From Icerya purchasi (lineage: Eukaryota > Arthropoda > Insecta > Hemiptera > Monophlebidae), in NCBI GenBank assembly GCA_039619475.1, contig CM077115.1, forward strand, positions 104,607,893-104,671,892: a stretch of 64,000 nucleotides of DNA, in the 5' to 3' direction. The position numbers were made by a program, and so were the translations under genes. The number at the start of each line of letters is the position of its first letter. Positions within the stretch are counted from its first letter, which is position 1. The notes beneath the pieces were generated by a model. The model was not told the origin of the DNA. It did not search any database and saw only the letters and a program-made list of their open reading frames with translations. This document shows positions 25,501 through 34,389 of this stretch, one piece after another.

Positions 25501-28500
25501 ATTTGATCTAATCAGAACATTTGGTTTGTATCGGACTTCGTAATTTCCATCAGCGCTGTTTATAAACGTTAATATAAATGTAAATTAATATGTCTATATG
25601 AACAATTTCAAAAAATTTATATAAATATTTCAAGAAAATTATAATAAAATTATATCATTGTCAGTAGAGACAGGTTATAATTTAACCCGGGTTGTGGTTT
25701 TATCGTATTAATATTTATGAAAAGATTTTCATTTTTTCCATCAACGGAGATATTTGTGCTCAGTTCATTTGCAGATTTTTCCTACATTACAGCAGCATCC
25801 ATCTACAAACGTTTCCGCAATCCTTCGTTTTCTACTCTTTGATATCATTGCATTTGATTAGGTTGTCTCTCTTTTACTATTAATCTCGGATAAAAAACCG
25901 TTGTTAAATATGAAGATTACGTTTAGCCGATAATAACTTCGTTGATTTAATACAAACTGAGGTTTTGGTCATAATGGAATTATTTTCGGCCGAATATTTT
26001 TTATTTTTTTGTTGAATACGCACAAAACAATGGGCCGATTAATATAGCTGCGTTACTACCGAAATTTATTTTTGTCGATGGTTACAAATTGTTTTACTTC
26101 AATGTTGAGTTAAAGTAGTTGTTTTATATTGCAATAAATTCCGTTTTAAATTATTACTGCTTTCAGATTATAATATTTTGAACTCTGTAACGTTTTCGTT
26201 TTTACGGTATTTGTCTTTACGCCATAAATACTTTAAATAAATATACACTTTAAACTAGAGCAATGTTTTGCACAAATGTAACATGACGAAACTACTTCTG
26301 CTTTTTGTTTTATATTTTGAATTTAATTTTTAAAGGTTTATCGTTACGAATTTTTAAGTGATTTTTGAGGTCGTTTTTTATTCCACATTATATATTCTTG
26401 ACGGTTTTTTGGGCTTTTTGGCGCCCAGGGTGATCGATTAGTTTGAACATATATATATATTTTTTAAAGAGAATTTTAAATGTAATTTATGATCCAATTT
26501 TAAAGTTTATAAGTCAATCCGTTCGTCAGTTATTGATTTTTATTTGATATTTTTGTCATTTCTGAACCATTTTATTACGATTCTGTATATTATACGTGTA
26601 CGGATCCCTAAAAATATAATGAATTATTTAAATAAACATGAAGAACACTGTATTAACATTAAATTGGAGTATAAAATTCAAAAGATATTTGGCTAGGTTC
26701 AAGTGTGATAATATGAACACAAATGTTTAAAACTAGTCGTGTATTTTTTAATTTTTACATTTCAAATGCGTATTAATATATTTAATGTTTCTTATTTTTA
26801 TTTATTTATTCAAATAATATCGACCTCGTTTAAGGTATCACCAGCCACCCCATTGCTAAATGGGTAAATATATTTTCGTTTGATAATTACAGGTGTGCGG
26901 TGGCGATATACCTGCACATGCTACTAGCAGAGTAATCTTTTTTTGTCTAATTCGATAAGATTTTCATGCTAATAAATCTTTTAATATACTCGTACATATG
27001 AAATCATGTAAGAACTTCATTGAAGTTATATTTTTAAGTTGACAAGGTTAACACATTCTATGGAAATATATGAACACATACTATTGCGATCGAAAAATAA
27101 GGTAAATTTTTCATTTAAACTTCGCGGGTCCTATAAAATCGTAAATTTTTTTTTATGGATGGCAGTATTGTCGTTGACATCTGTGCAGAATTTCATATGA
27201 GTATATTTAATTGGCTGTAGAGTGACACATGTTTTTATAAATATATAAAAGTGAGTTTTTCGATTTTTACTATGTCCAATTTTGTCGAGTAAAGAATTTA
27301 CATTAAATTTTGTTTTCGGAATGAATATTCTGTCACGGAAACGTGGAAGGTGTTTCAGAAAGCCTTTGGTGATGATACGATATGGGAAAAAAATTTTCAT
27401 AGGTGGTACAAAGACTTCAAAAAAGGCCAAGAACGAGTTCAAGACGAACAGCACCTCCTCAGACGACTATTAACATCTACCGACGAAAGCCTCGTCAAGG
27501 AAATCAAAGATTTGGTGCTTGAAAATCGTCGATTGACAATTAGAGATCTTGTTGATGCTGTGAGCATTTCATTTGGATCAACCTAAACCATTTTAAGAGA
27601 TGTTTTGTGTTCCTCAAACGCGTCAAATCTCGATTAGTTTCAAAAACACTCAATTTTTTGGAAGAAAAACGTATCGTTTTCATTTGTGAAACGATGATTT
27701 CTGACTATCAGGACGTCATGAAACGGATTATTTACTAAGGCAGATGAGACTTCTTGCATACGACCCGGAAACAACCTACTAAACCAAAAGACCGCTCCGC
27801 GGATCTTGTTTCGACTCGATTATGGAGTTACAAGCCGAATCGAAGAGAGTATTGAAAGCTAACCCCGGAAAAAGACTTCTTTAAATGTTTCACGGATGGA
27901 CAAAACATTTGCACAAGTGCATTGTGTCGGGCGGGGAGCACTTCGAAGGCGTTAAAATTGATTTGGAAGAATAAATAAAGATTTTTTTTTTTTTTTATAA
28001 ACAAATGCACCTTATTTTTTGATCACGGTGATATATGGTATATATACAAATTTCTTTTATAAGAAAAAAAAGTAAAGATGTCATTTAAAAAGATAACACA
28101 AAAATCAGAATGTTGTGCATCAGTTTTTTGTAAACTTGAAAATTTGCAGACGTATTTTTGAATTCTACTAATAATTATTATTTTTAAGAGCCGAAAAAAT
28201 CAAAAATAACATTTTGAATTTATACTAACAGTAAATAATAAAGGTGCAATGGAATCGGGAATTTTATCGCTAATATATACTAGTGTTTTCAATGGCATGC
28301 CAACGTTTCACAGTCAGCGAGGGGAAAAACATAAATCATCCCTATACATAGAGAGGCCTATATAGATTAAGAAAAAAAGAATGTAGTTTTTTTTGTTGTC
28401 ACTATTGATAATATTTTATATAAATAAAAAGAGTATTTAATTATGAAGCGAAATAAGCTAAAAACGATTTTCTATTTTACTTTAAATGATTTTCTTTTAT

Positions 28501-31500
28501 TGAATTTTTATTTTCTGGTTTTTGTTTTCCCGGTCTGGTGGCCACTTTGTTTTATTTTTGCGACGTCAATATAATATTTAATATGGTTGAAAAAATTGAA
28601 TTTTAATAATTCAAACCATATCTCTTCACATTTATTTCGTTTAATTGTCCTGGATTTTTATTAAATAACTGTTATATATGTTGATATAATATATATTTTT
28701 CTGAGGGGGCGTCGCCCACGCAGTTTTTTATCTAGGGGAGGGGAGACTGCTCCTGTTGCCCCCCCCCCCATTGGTACGTCACTGAGTGTTTTACACCTAC
28801 TACCGCTGTATCCTACGTAATGCACTTTAACCTGCGGACAAAAAATTTGAAATTATTATTATCCATTTTTTAAATTTGTAACGTACGTATTACGTCACGA
28901 ATTTAAAAAATGGATAATAATAATTTCAAATTTTTTGTTCACGGGTTAAAGTACACGATACATGTGACACAGTGATAGTAGAGGTAATTCAATTCGTTAA
29001 TGTTACGATTGTCATTGTATTTTCATCGTTATGCATTATCAATTACAACAACGTGATTTATAATTATTTAATAATGAAATAACTGCTAAAATAATTTGTT
29101 TTTAATCTTTAAACGTGTAACGAAAATATTTACAGTAAAATTTTAATAATGAATACGCGCGTATTTTATTAACTGAGCTGGATAATGTCGATTATGAGAT
29201 GATGCTGAGATCCTCATCTATCGTTGAATGTTTTGATAATTGCCAGAACATGAACTGTCAAATTTCTTGAAACATTTGGGTGTACGTTATTTAATGCCGT
29301 TTATTGTTTATGTAATGAACGAAGTTAACCGGTATTTTCCTTTTTATGATGCGATTGAAAAAATGTAATATTTGTATTAGCGCTATCGACGGGAGTCATT
29401 TCTGTTCTTAAATTTCTTTAGTTTCTTTCAAAAACGAAATATATTCGTTCTTTTGGTTGTCCATGAAAAGCGTAATTCTTTTTAACAGTTCCTTTGAGGT
29501 AAATACACCACTTGTTGGCCTACATGTGGTAAAAGACGGCTGTTTGTGAAAAACTAGACAAGCAATTCCAACAGTGCCGGTAGCAATAAAGGAGAACCAT
29601 AAAAGACCGTTTTATTGCTCTCCAGTGATCGGTAACCCCTGGATGGGCAATAAGATCGATTTGTCTGCAGGAATAAGGTAGAAGAATTAGTCGACAAAGA
29701 AATGGTAGCTTGAAGGAGCTTATTTTTTCAGCAGCTTCCAATAGGCGGTTTTCGACGGCTTCTGACCGAACTCCACCAACTAAGCGAATAGGGTCCGAAA
29801 GAAAGTCCCAAGTCCTAGGCAAAGGCCATTGAAGGATTGTTCCGTCAATATTACTTTTTTCTTTTTCTTAGTTTAGTTTGTATGAAAATGTGTTAAGTTT
29901 TCATGATTTATTTCTTGTATTATGTTTACTTCATCTGATAATTTTGACTCAGATCATTGCCTGTATTGCAAAGTGTTGTATTTAATTTCACAGTAGAGTT
30001 GATGCTTTAAAGGATGATGTGCAAGATTAAAGCCCCGTTCAAAACTTGTCCTTTTCAGTCGACATTTCGTGAATGTAAACGAAGTTCATATTGTCGAAAG
30101 TGCAATTACTTATTAGTTTATTGCGTAAGTAGATTTTTGGAATTTTGTTGTTTTTGGTATTTTGCATGGTAACATCACCAAGCAGCAAAGTCATCAATCA
30201 TCTAGATGGCGATCATGTCATATATATATATATATAAAATTCATCATCTACATGAAATATTTTATAATTGTGTCCGCATGTAATAATGACGTTAATGCGA
30301 AGAAGGAGGCAGGCGATGATGTAAGAACTAATGTTTTTAAAATATCATTTTAACATTCGTATCAAATCACTGTAAATAATACGCAGTTAGAATAATACTT
30401 GTGGTCCTCTTTGGAAAGGACAGGAAAATAGGTTAAATCTATTAAATCTGTGGGCTCTGTAATTGCAGATGTGGCCATGGTATGGGACAGCCAATTCCTT
30501 TTGTTCTTACCTTCGGCGATGTCATTACTTTTCTTTTTAGGATGCATATGTTTTTCATTGATCGACGTTGATTGGCATTGTTTCTCCATCCTTGGTATAG
30601 GGTTCTTAGATTCTATTCTTTGCTAATTGCTAAAACGTGTTGATATGCTGACAAGCCCAGGGGAAAACCAAAACAAGGGAAAAAAAATATTAAATAGCGT
30701 TCGCGGGGGGAATTAAATAGTATCTGAAACATAGAAGGATAATGCCTTTTTTAGGAAAGTGGAAAAATCGAGGGCGAATCTGAAGAATGGCCTGCAAGAA
30801 AAGTTATGGGGAATTAGGAAAGATGGAGATTATTTCAAATAGTGTTCTGTACTGAAGTCGGGGTCAACTTATTTTGACTAAATGCTTTTTTTATAATTTT
30901 TTTAAATTCTAAAAAATGCAGCAACTCTGACATTAAACAGCCCTGTGTAGAAATTGTTGAATTACGTCCGATAAACGTTAAATAATCAGAAGTTAAACTT
31001 CTATTTGTTGTTGTAATGATAGTCTGGAAAATGACAATGTATTCGGTAGGGATTCGATCTTTAATTTATCTTACTGATTTAAATGGAAATAATTGATGTA
31101 AAATAATAAAACAAACTTTAATAACAAACAATGTAGAACAATAAATTAGATAAATACCTATTTAGAAACGTTTTCGGGCATAACCCATCATCAGCTAAAA
31201 CTAACTTAAAGGAAACCTAAAACATACTGAGGTGAATATAGGGGGAATACATGTGTATATACAGTAGATCCGAAAACGTTTCTAAATAGGTATTTATCTA
31301 ATTTATTGTTCTATATTGTTTGTTATTAAAGTTTGTTTTATTATACAGTTTTAACAAACAGGATGTATTCACCTACATTTAATTGATGTAAAATTGTTAG
31401 TGTTGTTTTATCTACTTACTTATTAAATAGTACTATATCCGGCCGCCATACTTTATCCGGTGGTAACCTGAGTATTTGTATGCCGCCGTAGTCTGCTTCG

Positions 31501-33182
31501 TCCCACTGCAACTGATAATCGATCCATGTCTGAAATTTCATTTTTTAGCGTTACATAGTGAAAATAAAATGGTTGATATAGCGCTGTGTTCCAGTGTATT
31601 TGCTGACAGGTGTTTTCTATGTTGTGGATTGATGAAAATTGTGAATTCAACAATCGGTGATAATTTTGTGAATAATAACGATATTTTAAAATAATATTTC
31701 TCGCGAAAGTTGCATTTAAATGCTTAATTTATTTTAATTTTTTAAAATTTTAATTCGAAACTAATTTCTTCCGTGGATTAATTTAAATCGTTTCTGCTAT
31801 TTTAACTAATATTTTCCAGTACAATGTTATAAACTAATAAGTAGAAAATTGCGAAGGTGATATCTTTTTATTAGGGACTGTTCATTTATTACGTAAGATA
31901 TTTTTCTTAGACACCTGCCCTCACTTAGTAATAATAAATAAGAAAATTATAAACCCCTTCGCTAATTTTACGTAAAATAAAAATATTTTTGTTATTTTCA
32001 TGTCAAGTGAAATTAATAAAAATATGAATATTTTATATTTGGAAAAATAATTTACGTTTAAATTGGTATATAGTTGTGTAAATATTATAAATATTACAAT
32101 ATAAAGTTATGAAAGAATACGTTATTTTCTGCAGGCTAAATGAGGAGATTCATAAGTCAATTAGAAGAACACAATCGGACGTAATCAGTTTTGCAATTGC
32201 GAAAAAATAACGTCTTACCTAATCAATTGCCGTACCCCCTTCTCCTGACTAAGAAAAAATCGGATGTTAGATAACTTCCTCTCCCCATGAAATCTCTTAC
32301 GTAATAAATGAGGCTCTTTACCGTGTTTTATTTGAAGCCGATTCATTTGAAGTTGATTGCATATTATTTAATAAATTTTTTCTCCATAACTGTTTAAAGT
32401 TTTTCAATAAAATTTTTACATATATACATATATGTATGTAATGTCCAGTTTTCAAATTGTTAAGAGGAATGGGCTCAGTATGAATTTAGGAATACTGTTG
32501 TACTTATATATTGATGGGTATGTATCTTGTGCCATTAGAGAGCAGCATACAATAGTTCCTATAGTGTACATGTATAGTTGAAAGGTAATCATTTTTTTTA
32601 ATAAGAACCGTTTTGAAATAGAAAAAAAAATAGAGATTAAATTTCGTTAATTTTAATTTGTCACCAAAACTATTTGTACAAATACAATAATTAGAATAAA
32701 ATATAAAATACTGATTAAAGTAAAAATAAAAAATTACATTTAGAAATGCTTATGATAGTAATGTAATTTTAATAATCAAACAAACTAAATTAGAATTTTT
32801 AGTGAGATTTTGATTATTTTAAACGATCGGAGAGTAACTCGGACCTTAAAATCTGCTTAACTTGGCACGAGTGTGCGGCATATATATATATTTCGTTCCT
32901 TAGACCTTGCTACAGGGGAGACATCCTGAGTCTCTAGATGCTAGGTTCCTATAATTCTTAGAAAAGAGTCTGTTTCAATTGACTATGTTATTTTTTGGAA
33001 AATTAAAATTAAGTGTTATACGTACGACGTAAAAACGTGCAGATTTCGTTACAAAGTTTTCTTATTACTTTCAATGTAAAAATTACATTAATGTAGTATA
33101 TAAATACGTATAATTTATAAAAACTATGTATACTTACTAAACGAAGCCAGACGTTTGATTTCATAATTTGATTTTTTTCATT
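16392..33182 (-). CDS. nAChRbeta1: Nicotinic acetylcholine receptor beta1 subunit, 5' end not found
   Basis: Five minus-strand exons join in phase: 33182-33138, 31529-31420, 25555-25465, 22415-21480 and 16556-16392, about 448 residues. The product is a subunit of a pentameric acetylcholine-gated cation channel in neuronal membranes. Seen in order: loop [15 protein letters not shown] and RPDIVLFNN; loop region [12 protein letters not shown]; the Cys-loop [17 protein letters not shown]1 ([19 protein letters not shown]); [20 protein letters not shown] (TM2 pore); TM3 ([20 protein letters not shown]); a ~120-residue cytoplasmic loop with [12 protein letters not shown]4 ([16 protein letters not shown]); and the C-terminus DVYRGK. 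There is no vicinal Cys pair in loop C, so it is a non-alpha subunit. Conserved blocks match insect beta1 almost exactly. The signal peptide and about 65-70 N-terminal residues are missing and should lie in exons to the right of 33182. Confidence 0.95.
16557..17213. other. nAChR beta1 intron, no gene seen
   Basis: AT-rich intron next to the last exon; nothing recognised. Confidence 0.5.
17214..18168 (+). mobile_element. DNA transposon relic with inverted ends and a zinc-finger ORF
   Basis: The left end near 17214-17245 (GCATTCAAGTATCAGTAAGC) and the right end near 18140-18168 (inverted GCGTTCAAGCACTACGTAAGC-like) are imperfect inverted repeats, each followed inward by a G/C-run. The interior carries the C2H2-type ORF below. 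The ends resemble those of the MITE at 31874-32317 (shared TTCA...ACGTAAG), which suggests a PIF/Harbinger-like group, but the exact ends and target duplication are uncertain. Confidence 0.5.
17512..17920 (+). pseudogene. C2H2 zinc-finger transposon protein, C-terminal relic
   Basis: The frame through 17512-17781 encodes [20 protein letters not shown] and then [20 protein letters not shown], a C-x2-C...H-x4-H finger followed by a basic stretch. After the TAA, a shifted frame continues [13 protein letters not shown](stop)LDEDDI to a TAG near 17913, an acidic tail with one nonsense codon. The layout (finger, basic linker, acidic tail) looks like the C-terminus of a transposon-encoded protein I cannot name. 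No usable start codon is evident. It lies in an nAChR beta1 intron on the opposite strand. Confidence 0.5.
18689..19033 (+). repeat. Repeat family R, copy 1
   Basis: Starts TTAATTACAACGTAATTCTT, contains several copies of a motif like AATGTCACAATTTTATGTAA, and ends with two short hairpins (GGGGC/GCCCC, then GGCC/GGCC) directly before a (TA)n tract. It is nearly collinear with 63045-63425. Confidence 0.75.
19930..20770 (-). pseudogene. Tc1-like transposase relic
   Basis: Minus-strand remnants in order: an HTH-type stretch [15 protein letters not shown] near 20680-20720, the first catalytic Asp in TDESRFHLQ near 20450-20470, then [17 protein letters not shown] and [15 protein letters not shown], the region around the second catalytic Asp, which here reads N in RNNAR. 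A C-terminal piece like [12 protein letters not shown] lies near 19950-19980. Frameshifts and stops are frequent. The overlapping plus-strand open frames are antisense shadows. It lies in an nAChR beta1 intron. Confidence 0.75.
21119..21345. mobile_element. Penelope-like / hammerhead-like hairpin relics
   Basis: Two motifs of the form stem-GAAA(C/A): GGGCTACGCCCGAAAACG at 21131-21148, and a near-perfect palindrome at 21278-21345 with 24-bp perfect arms each reading (A)ACTCCGAAACATGTC outward. Short stem II - GAAA - 'GUC' strings are typical of the hammerhead-like ends of Penelope-like retroelements. The CUGAUGA box is degenerate in both. No reverse transcriptase or GIY-YIG remnant was recognised nearby. 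Confidence 0.35.
21480..22415 (-). CDS. nAChRbeta1: nAChR beta1 main exon: Cys-loop, TM1-TM3, cytoplasmic loop
   Basis: A 936-nt exon (312 codons), phase 0 on both sides; acceptor TACAG, donor CAA|GTAAGTAA. It begins [17 protein letters not shown] and ends [10 protein letters not shown]. The open frame continues past the donor, so reading it unspliced would add a false tail. Confidence 0.96.
22416..24190. other. nAChR beta1 intron, no gene seen
   Basis: AT-rich intron upstream of the main exon, with homopolymer T tracts (for example 23479-23498) and A tracts (23762-23778). No recognisable element. Confidence 0.5.
24195..24640 (-). mobile_element. LINE fragment (C-terminal end of the RT domain)
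   Basis: Minus strand: [17 protein letters not shown] near 24460-24510, the usual post-catalytic RT block; then after a frameshift [14 protein letters not shown] near 24285-24330 and [15 protein letters not shown] near 24225-24270, characteristic of Jockey/RTE-type LINEs. The 5' part is missing; this is a truncated copy in an nAChR beta1 intron, in the gene's orientation. Confidence 0.8.
24890..25136 (-). mobile_element. tRNA-derived SINE, copy 1
   Basis: Reading the minus strand from 25136: an A-box-like TGGCTAGAGCGC, then a B box in CTCGGGTTCAATACC, then GGGCGACGAC and a tRNA-unrelated body with ACACAGCAG and GCACGATAACAAACGACTA. The same order recurs on the plus strand at 61586-61870, so this is a dispersed family. 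Polymerase III transcription is inferred from the boxes. The left boundary is approximate. Confidence 0.75.
25465..25555 (-). CDS. nAChRbeta1: nAChR beta1 exon, extracellular domain
   Basis: A 91-nt exon: one base completing Asn, then 30 codons, [15 protein letters not shown]... to [11 protein letters not shown]. Acceptor AAACAG, donor CAA|GTAAGA. Confidence 0.93.
25556..27080. other. nAChR beta1 intron, no gene seen
   Basis: AT-rich intron; no recognisable coding or element ends. Confidence 0.5.
27081..28031 (+). mobile_element. Deleted mariner transposon
   Basis: Inverted ends with the shared core GATC(G/A)AAAAATAAGGT lie near 27088-27103 and 28009-28024 (inverted). Plus-strand transposase remnants: [20 protein letters not shown] near 27360-27420, [15 protein letters not shown] near 27510-27555, a segment like DPETTYQTKRPLR near 27755-27800, and the C-terminal [18 protein letters not shown] near 27910-27970. 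The catalytic middle is largely deleted and the frame is broken. About 950 bp compared with ~1.3 kb for intact mariners. TA target duplications are plausible at both ends. Confidence 0.8.
28700..28785. mobile_element. Right end of a hAT-like non-autonomous element
   Basis: The sequence runs into a C-run and ends ATTGGTACGTCACTG at 28785, the inverted form of a CAGTGACGTA start like that at 1657. The left end was not located, so length and identity are open. Confidence 0.3.
28797..28981. repeat. Palindromic MITE-like hairpin
   Basis: Imperfect inverted repeat over 185 bp with a 39-bp perfect core (28838-28876 pairs with 28900-28938). The ends read CTACTACCGCTGT against an inverted CTACTATCACTGT. 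The loop contains ACGTACGT. It could be a small foldback MITE; no target duplication was identified. Confidence 0.65.
31103..31344. repeat. Inverted repeat with hammerhead-like core (Penelope-like)
   Basis: Arms 31103-31177 and 31270-31344 are ~75 bp, with only one mismatch noticed. On the minus strand the left arm is preceded by CTGATGA (31194-31188), a 12-nt segment able to form a short stem (TGGGTTATGCCC) and GAAA (31175-31172). Those are the invariant boxes of a hammerhead ribozyme. The right copy keeps CCGAAAACG but not CTGATGA. Similar to 21131-21148. Catalytic competence cannot be judged by eye. Confidence 0.5.
31420..31529 (-). CDS. nAChRbeta1: nAChR beta1 exon, extracellular domain
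   Basis: A 110-nt exon, from phase 0 to phase 2; acceptor TTTCAG, donor AATAA|GTAAGT. Encodes [18 protein letters not shown], then [17 protein letters not shown]. The third base of the last Asn codon comes from the next exon. Confidence 0.93.
31874..32317. mobile_element. PIF/Harbinger-like MITE
   Basis: A 444-bp segment with imperfect ~25-bp inverted ends sharing CATTTATTACGTAAGA, flanked by TTA on both sides (31871-31873 and 32318-32320). A 3-bp TTA duplication fits PIF/Harbinger. There is no ORF. It lies in an nAChR beta1 intron, close to the loop D exon. Confidence 0.6.
33138..33182 (-). CDS. nAChRbeta1: nAChR beta1 exon with loop D
   Basis: A 45-nt exon (15 codons), phase 0 on both sides, between TACAG and GTAAGTATAC. 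It encodes [15 protein letters not shown]. The Arg codon in WLRL is CGT and corresponds to the loop D position (R81 in aphid numbering) important for neonicotinoid binding. Confidence 0.9.
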
Positions 33183-34380
33183 CTGTAAATGAAAGAAATA
33201 ACGATTGCAATAAGTCAAATATACTTTGTAACGCTATTTCGTAAATTTGATTAATAATGCACGATAGTGAGAAAAAAATTAAAGTGCTTTACTTGAATTG
33301 TAAAAAGACATCGTTTGTCAGTCACTAATCGTTATTCTCTTTTTTTAGTACGCTACCTTCAAGTTTGCGGTTTTAAAATCGTTATTTTTCTCATCATTAT
33401 CTTATATATTGGTTTTAAGAAAAATTTGTGTATTGTTTGCGCGTTTTTGTATCTTTCTAATTTATCTATTCTTCCTCTACGAACGTGTGCTATAAGATTA
33501 AACCGACATGTCCTCTCAGTTATTCAGTGGTTGTCTTAAATATTGCTCTTTGTCACGTGAATATTTTGGTATGTAAGGTGACGGCCATTTTCCTTTTTTC
33601 TAGTTCAGAACTTTTCCCCCCCCCCATTTAATTCCCGTTGAAATGACATATTTTGGGGGAAACTTGTCCTAAAAATATAAAATGCTTTTTTGAAATCGCC
33701 GTATATAAGTTTCCTCTTAATTTTACGAGACTTGACTCTCTATTGAGTCATTTTTATATGTCGAAATGGCTTTTTGCAAAATAAATTCATCAAATTGTCC
33801 TTTCTACATTCGTCTTATCTCTTTCTAATTTTGTTATTTATGTATAAAAATCGCATTATGTCGCATTAAGTTGGAACTTCAGCAGAATTAATTATGCATA
33901 TACTCTCTTCATAGTTGCATAGTATGTTAATTTTGTACCAGCTTAAACAAGACCAAACCGCATTGAGTGATACAAAGTAGAACACTTAAACATTATTAAA
34001 GAATTTTGTACTAAACACGGGGAAAAATATAAAAACCTAAATAATTACAATTGCAGACGAATTATAAATAACATTACAAATATTAGCCTACACGCTTATA
34101 TTTAGTGTACATCCGGGTTAGTTGTTCAGAATTGTAATTGCTTACATGACCCCGTACTGTTATGGTAGGAATCTGATCAAACATTTTTTTTTTTTTTTTT
34201 TTTTTTTTGCTTTTAAGCGAGAAGGTGAAGGTATTATTCAGAAAACAACGGCAAACCGATTTTGTAGGAGCTAAAGATTTTTTGAAGTTGGGACGTTTGA
34301 GGTCCATGGCCAAATCGGACGGTGTAGTTAAGGTTTTCTCGATAAATAATTGGGAACAAGGCTGCGATAGCTACACTGGT
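33183..34380. other. Right of the last recognised nAChR beta1 exon; no gene seen
   Basis: Probably intron of nAChR beta1. I looked on the minus strand for the expected N-terminal exon and did not see it. A T-tract lies near 34184-34208. Confidence 0.45.
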
Positions 34381-34389
34381 TTTTACTTT

